Below, piece after piece: positions 13,715-17,628 of a stretch of 17,628 bases of DNA (the stretch's first letter is position 1; every line of letters starts with the position of its first letter). Under the pieces are notes generated by a model. The model did not search any database. It saw only the letters and a list, made by a program, of their open reading frames with translations, and had not been told where the DNA came from. Origin of the DNA: Desulfobulbaceae bacterium (GTDB lineage: Bacteria; Desulfobacterota; Desulfobulbia; Desulfobulbales; Desulfurivibrionaceae); contig DOZO01000072.1 of NCBI GenBank assembly GCA_003517965.1, positions 50,703-68,330 of the forward strand, given 5' to 3'. The position numbers and the translations under genes were made by a program.

Positions 13715-14815
13715 ATGCCTCGTCTTGCCTTGCTGTTGCACGCATTTCTATCTGGGGTACTCCGGCTGCCCTTTCTTTTTTACCGGCTCTGGTGCGCCAT
13801 TGGCTTGTTGGTGCTGTTCCTTCTTATCTGTGGGTTTCTGGCTGGGCCGGTGTTGTTGGTAGAAAGGTTTGGCCTCTGGGTACTGCTGTTCTACGCCGTG
13901 CCGCTTTTCTGGGGACTGCAGGGCCGTCCGTCCCCTTTCGCTTCGTTTATGGCCTGGATCGGCACACTCAAGGTTTTTTTCCGTCCACTGTGCGTTATCG
14001 AAGATCCAGGGGCTTACAAAATTAAAGGCAAGGACAGTCGTGCCATACTTGCAGCGCTCCGCCCCGGCGATATTCTCCTTCGGGGCTACGACGGCTATGT
14101 GGATGGTTTTTTTATCCGTCGTCTCTCCGGCACAGGCGGCAAGGTTGGGACTTTCACCCATGCGGCTTTATATGTGGGCCTCCTGACGGAGGCGGAGAGA
14201 AAACTGGCGGCGACAGATTTGCGGATTCAGGATACGGTTGGCAACTGGGTTCAAGCGCCGGAGACCTTGAAAGAGATAGCGCGGCAAAATCTATTCGATA
14301 CCGGCGAGCAGATGGTCATCCATTCCATGGGGCAAGGCATTCATGCCGAAGACATTCTTACTTTCTGCCGTTGCGATCAGTTGGCCATTCTGCGTCTGCC
14401 GGAGGTGATTCAGGCCGGCACCGTGGGTAGGGAATTTTTTACTCTTCAGGAAGGCACGGACGAATATGCTTTGCAACAGCGGTTGCTTGCAACGAAGGAT
14501 GAAATTTCGCGGGAGGAAGTTGTGACCTCCGCCATTAAATCAGCGCTCAGCAAGATCGGCTCAGCCTATGATTTTGAGTGCGGCAGCATAGAAGACCATC
14601 GCTTTACCTGCTCTGAATTTGTCTACTACTGCTACCGGAGCATTCACCAATATATTGGTCTCCTGCCCCAGCAGCACTCGCTTTTCGGGGTATCCTGGCT
14701 CTTGCCCAGAGAGACCATTACCCCGGACGATTTATACGAGATCAGCGCAAGTTCGCAAACAGGAGAGTCTCCGGAGAACCGGCTGACTGTGGTGTGGAAA
14801 AATACCACATCTTGA
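13715..14815 (+). CDS. Membrane-anchored permuted papain-fold hydrolase (YiiX/YaeF-like, C92)
   Basis: Product is 366 aa. Two hydrophobic segments near the N-terminus (about 25-49 and 52-68) anchor it in the membrane. The catalytic-type domain follows: LRPGDILLRGYDGYVDGFF (115-133), then the His motif FTHAALYVG (His149), and far downstream the Cys motif FTCSEFVYYCY (Cys299). His before Cys is the circularly permuted NlpC/P60 order of the YiiX/YaeF group, which includes amidases and lipid-acting LRAT-like enzymes. About 150 residues separate His and Cys, a large insert. Start ATG 13715 is chosen because GGAGGG (13705-13710) precedes it by four bases; ATG 13703 is possible (370 aa). The gene starts 22 bp after the phosphoesterase. 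Substrate unknown. Confidence 0.8.
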   Translation: MPRLALLLHAFLSGVLRLPFLFYRLWCAIGLLVLFLLICGFLAGPVLLVERFGLWVLLFYAVPLFWGLQGRPSPFASFMAWIGTLKVFFRPLCVIEDPGAYKIKGKDSRAILAALRPGDILLRGYDGYVDGFFIRRLSGTGGKVGTFTHAALYVGLLTEAERKLAATDLRIQDTVGNWVQAPETLKEIARQNLFDTGEQMVIHSMGQGIHAEDILTFCRCDQLAILRLPEVIQAGTVGREFFTLQEGTDEYALQQRLLATKDEISREEVVTSAIKSALSKIGSAYDFECGSIEDHRFTCSEFVYYCYRSIHQYIGLLPQQHSLFGVSWLLPRETITPDDLYEISASSQTGESPENRLTVVWKNTTS

Positions 14816-14838
14816 AGGGGCACTGCTTACCAGCCCTT
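14816..14838 (+). terminator. Weak hairpin between convergent genes
   Basis: AGGGGC (14816-14821) can pair with GCCCTT (14833-14838) as a 6-bp stem with one G-U pair and an 11-nt loop, followed by ATTTC. It fills the 21-bp gap between the stops of the hydrolase gene and parC. The T-tail is poor in both directions, so at best it is a weak terminator for the + strand unit. Confidence 0.25.
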
Positions 14839-16900
14839 ATTTCACCTCGATCTCTGCTGGGTCATTCCCCGTTAATTCTGCCATCTCCCCCGGCTCATTG
14901 CCAGCCTGCGGTGCGGCCTCCCTTTCTTTGGCCGGGAAAAGGGTTGGCTGCACATCCGGCTGTACGGCTAACTCCTTTTCGGCAGGCAGTTCGGCAATCC
15001 GCCGCACCGGTCGGTCGGAAACCCTTTTGCCAAGCGCGGCTGCCCCTTTGATCAGAACTTCGCTGAAGCTGCAATCCACGTAATTATGGCGGGCCCGCTT
15101 GGACGGGGCGAGATGGACCCGCAACCTGCCCCCGTCTCCGGTGCTGAGAAAAAGGATGGCGGAATTCTTGTGTTCCGGGAAGAGGCGGTATTCTTTTTCC
15201 AGGATGAATTTCGGGCTCTGGAACCGTTTGACATAGCAGAGATTCTGGCTGCCCTCGCGGTAGAGGATGTTAAACACCCGTTTTTCATCGACCTTGCTAA
15301 ACCAGAGTACATCATGGCCGACAAAGAGTTTATCGGTCACGTTGATCACCTTGTACATGCCGTTCTGGTAAATGAGCTGCAGCTTGTCGTACTCGGAACA
15401 GGGAAAAGAATCTTCTGGCTTGGCCTTGACCTGATGGCCGACAAAGCCGGTTTCCCTGTCATAGCCCATGGTCAGGTTGGAGAGCGCCACCTTGCGCACC
15501 TCCACCTCGCCGAAGGTGGCGATCTCGGTGCGGCGCGGGTAGAGATGGCCGTAACGGTTCAGGAGATCGTCCAGATAATTGATGGTGTAAAGGACCATGT
15601 CTTTCAAATGGTTCTCCACCGCCTTGATGTTGTCCCGAACTTCCTTGATGTCCTTTTTCTTCTTGTCCAAGTCGTAGCGGGAGATGCGCTTGATCCGGAT
15701 CTCCAGCAGCCGTTCGATGTCCTCGGTGGTCACTTCGCGGACCAGTTGGTCCCGGTAAGGCACAAGGGCCGCACCAATGGTCTCGACCACCGCCTTGTAG
15801 GTCTTGCACTCCTCGATCTCTTTGTAGAGCCGCTCTTCGATAAAGATCTGCTCCAGCAGGTGGGCGTGGAGCTTTTCCTTGAGCCGACCATGTTCGATGG
15901 TTAGTTCCTTCTTAAGGTCGAGGATCAGCTTCTCGGTATTCTGGCGCAGCACCTCGCTTACCGTGAGCACCGCCGGGTTGTTGTTTAAAATCACGGTCAA
16001 GTTCGGGCTGATCGGCATCTCGCAGTCGGTAAAGGCGTACAGGGCCTTGATGGTGTCTGCCGCGTAGATCCCGCGCACCAGCTTGATCTCGATCTCCACC
16101 TCTTCGGCGGTGTAGTCGTTGATGCTTAATATCTTGAGCTTGTTGCCCCGCGCCGCCTTTTCCACACTCTCGATCAGGGATTGAGTGGTGGTGCCGTAGG
16201 GAATATCCTTGATGGTGATGGTTTTTTCGTTTTTCTCCTCGATGCGAGCCCGACAGCGCAGGCGGCCATTGCCGTCTTCGTAACCGGCAACATCGATGGC
16301 CCCGCCTAGGAGAAAGTCGGGATAGAGGACAAAGGGCTCGCCTCGAAGGATATTCTTCTGCGCCTCCAATAGTTCGCAGAAATTATGCGGCATGATCTTG
16401 GTGGCCATGCCTACCGCGATCCCCTCAGCCCCCTGCATCAGCAGGAGGGGAATCTTGGCTGGCAGGGCAACGGGTTCGAGCATCCGGCCATCATAGGACT
16501 CGGTAAACTCGGTGAGATCCTTGTTGAACAGGGTTTCCCTGGCCAAGGGGGACAAGCGGCACTCGATGTACCGGGCCGCCGAGGCCTGATCGCCGGTGAA
16601 GATATTACCAAAATTGCCCTGCCGGTCGATGAGATAGCCCTTGTTGGCCAGATTGACCAGGGCGGAAAAGATCGAGGCGTCGCCGTGGGGGTGGAGCTTC
16701 ATGCAATCCCCCACCACATTGGCCACCTTGTGGTAACGGCCGTCGTCCATGTTGAACAGGGTCTGGAGGATACGGCGCTGCACGGGTTTTAAGCCGTCGG
16801 CCACATCGGGTATAGCCCGCTCCCGGATGACGTAGGAGGTGTAGTCGAGAAAGTTGGTATCAAAGAGCTTGTGCAGCTCGCCGTAATGTGAGGTTTCCAT
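14837..16900 (-). CDS. parC: Topoisomerase IV subunit A
   Basis: DNA-cleaving subunit that with ParE decatenates daughter chromosomes. Product is 687 aa, short compared with about 750 for E. coli ParC. The winged-helix/tower core starts at FDTNFLDYTSYVIRERAIPD; the catalytic Tyr111 lies in AARYIECRLSPLA, where most relatives have RYTE. The quinolone-contact helix reads PHGDASIFSALVNLA, so positions equal to GyrA Ser83 and Asp87 are Ala75 and Ser79. A coiled-coil gate (about 330-445) follows, then a reduced C-terminal beta-domain and an acidic, Pro/Ala/Glu-rich tail (~640-687). No GyrA box (QRRGGKG) is present, arguing against gyrase. It starts 2 bp after the parE stop. The sequence style recalls the Bacteroidetes/Chlorobi subfamily. 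Confidence 0.93.
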   Translation of the reverse strand: METSHYGELHKLFDTNFLDYTSYVIRERAIPDVADGLKPVQRRILQTLFNMDDGRYHKVANVVGDCMKLHPHGDASIFSALVNLANKGYLIDRQGNFGNIFTGDQASAARYIECRLSPLARETLFNKDLTEFTESYDGRMLEPVALPAKIPLLLMQGAEGIAVGMATKIMPHNFCELLEAQKNILRGEPFVLYPDFLLGGAIDVAGYEDGNGRLRCRARIEEKNEKTITIKDIPYGTTTQSLIESVEKAARGNKLKILSINDYTAEEVEIEIKLVRGIYAADTIKALYAFTDCEMPISPNLTVILNNNPAVLTVSEVLRQNTEKLILDLKKELTIEHGRLKEKLHAHLLEQIFIEERLYKEIEECKTYKAVVETIGAALVPYRDQLVREVTTEDIERLLEIRIKRISRYDLDKKKKDIKEVRDNIKAVENHLKDMVLYTINYLDDLLNRYGHLYPRRTEIATFGEVEVRKVALSNLTMGYDRETGFVGHQVKAKPEDSFPCSEYDKLQLIYQNGMYKVINVTDKLFVGHDVLWFSKVDEKRVFNILYREGSQNLCYVKRFQSPKFILEKEYRLFPEHKNSAILFLSTGDGGRLRVHLAPSKRARHNYVDCSFSEVLIKGAAALGKRVSDRPVRRIAELPAEKELAVQPDVQPTLFPAKEREAAPQAGNEPGEMAELTGNDPAEIEVK

Positions 16901-16902
16901 GC

Positions 16903-17628
16903 TTACACCACCACCAGATGATCCATGATGTATTCCTTCCGCTCCGGGGTGTTCTTGCCCATGTAAAAGGAGAGCAGCCTGGGCACCTCGCTTAAGGTGT
17001 CGATGTTCACCTGCTGGAGGCGCATGTCCGGGCCGATGAACTGTTTGAACTCCTTGGGGGAGATTTCGCCCAATCCCTTAAAGCGGGTAATCTCCACCGC
17101 TTTTTTGCCCTTGCCGCCCAGCTTCTTTTCTGCTGCCTGCCGCTCCTTTTCCGAGTAACAGTAGATGGTTTCCTCCTTGGTGCGCACCCTGAAGATGGGG
17201 GTCTCCAGGATATAGACATGCCCCCGCTTGACCAGGGCCTCGAAGAACTGCAAAAAATAAGTGAGCAGCAGGTTTCTGATATGCAGCCCGTCCACATCGG
17301 CGTCGGTGGCCATGATCACCTTGTCGTAGCGCAGTGAATCCACCGAATCCTCGATATCGAGAGCCCGCATCATGTTGTACATCTCGTCATTTTTATACAA
17401 CAGGGTCATGGGCTGGCCGTAGACGTTCATCGGTTTGCCCTTGAGGGAAAAAACCGCCTGGGTCATAGGGTCGCGGGAGCTGACAATGGAGCCGGAGGCG
17501 GACTGGCCCTCGGTGAGAAAGAGCATGTTCTGGCGATCCGGGCCGGAGGGCTTTTCCGCACTTGGGTGGTACTTGCAGTCCTTGAGCTGGGGGATCTTCA
17601 AGGCGACCTTCTTGGCCTTGGCCTTGGC
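16903..17628 (-). CDS. parE: Topoisomerase IV subunit B (C-terminal part)
   Basis: The last ~241 residues of the ATPase subunit; the N-terminal ATPase half lies beyond the window edge, and the reading frame is open to base 17628. The TOPRIM domain is visible: the metal-binding Glu in FLTEGQSASGSI and the DxD pair in MATDADVDGLHIRNLLLTYF. The usual EGDSAGGSA is altered to EGQSASGSI, again closer to the Bacteroidetes/Chlorobi type than to E. coli ParE. RFKGLGEISPKEF is the standard hinge before the C-terminus. The edge holds a (gccaag)3 repeat on the coding strand, giving Ala-Lys repeats. parE lies immediately upstream of parC, and the two are presumably one transcript. Confidence 0.92.
   Translation of the reverse strand, partial: AKAKAKKVALKIPQLKDCKYHPSAEKPSGPDRQNMLFLTEGQSASGSIVSSRDPMTQAVFSLKGKPMNVYGQPMTLLYKNDEMYNMMRALDIEDSVDSLRYDKVIMATDADVDGLHIRNLLLTYFLQFFEALVKRGHVYILETPIFRVRTKEETIYCYSEKERQAAEKKLGGKGKKAVEITRFKGLGEISPKEFKQFIGPDMRLQQVNIDTLSEVPRLLSFYMGKNTPERKEYIMDHLVVV

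Noticed and set aside
14791..14811. Stem GGTGTGG / CCACATC near the end of the hydrolase gene as a terminator
   Set aside because: Within the coding sequence and without a T-run on either strand.
15086..15904. Long + strand open frame (272 codons) opposite parC
   Set aside because: It is the antisense shadow of parC, whose protein is clearly recognised; the + strand translation has no domain and no ribosome site.

Overview
The window is a dense bacterial chromosomal segment made mostly of housekeeping genes. Fourteen genes run on the + strand and two converge on them from the right. Base composition is moderately GC-rich, SD-like ribosome sites and GTG starts are common, and genes often overlap by a few bases. 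The order acpP-fabF-rpiB, then glyA-dCMP deaminase-nrdR-ribD-ribE-ribBA-ribH-nusB, suggests a deltaproteobacterium (Desulfobacterota, perhaps the Desulfobulbales). That placement is inferred from gene order and protein style, not from a search.

Region 1 (1-2200) is a fatty-acid block. The first six bases (ATG TAA) look like the end of a fabG gene. After a short leader rich in inverted repeats come acpP, fabF and rpiB. A weak hairpin with a T-run lies between acpP and fabF. A strong intrinsic terminator (2154-2196) follows rpiB and closes this unit.

Region 2 (2200-8592) is one tightly packed unit: glyA (serine hydroxymethyltransferase), a dCMP deaminase, the ribonucleotide-reductase repressor nrdR, and the riboflavin genes ribD, ribE, ribBA and ribH, then nusB. 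GlyA makes the methylene-THF used for thymidylate synthesis, dCMP deaminase makes dUMP, and NrdR controls dNTP supply, so the first three share a nucleotide theme. The four rib genes carry GTP and ribulose-5-phosphate to riboflavin, apart from the phosphatase step. No FMN riboswitch is visible.

Region 3 (8628-10778) is ftsK, the DNA translocase of the division septum.

Region 4 (10779-14836) is the accessory part. A 1-bp stop/start overlap joins a membrane protein with a degenerate GGDEF and an intact EAL domain to a calcineurin-like metallophosphoesterase. A membrane-anchored, circularly permuted papain-fold (YiiX-like) hydrolase follows. A near-perfect LacI-family-type operator lies just before the first start codon. 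This trio is the best candidate here for an uncharacterised signalling or envelope module.

Region 5 (14837-17628, - strand) is parE (partial, cut by the window edge) and parC, encoding topoisomerase IV. ParC has unusual residues at both positions that normally bind quinolones.

No tRNA, rRNA, CRISPR array, insertion sequence or prophage signal was seen.
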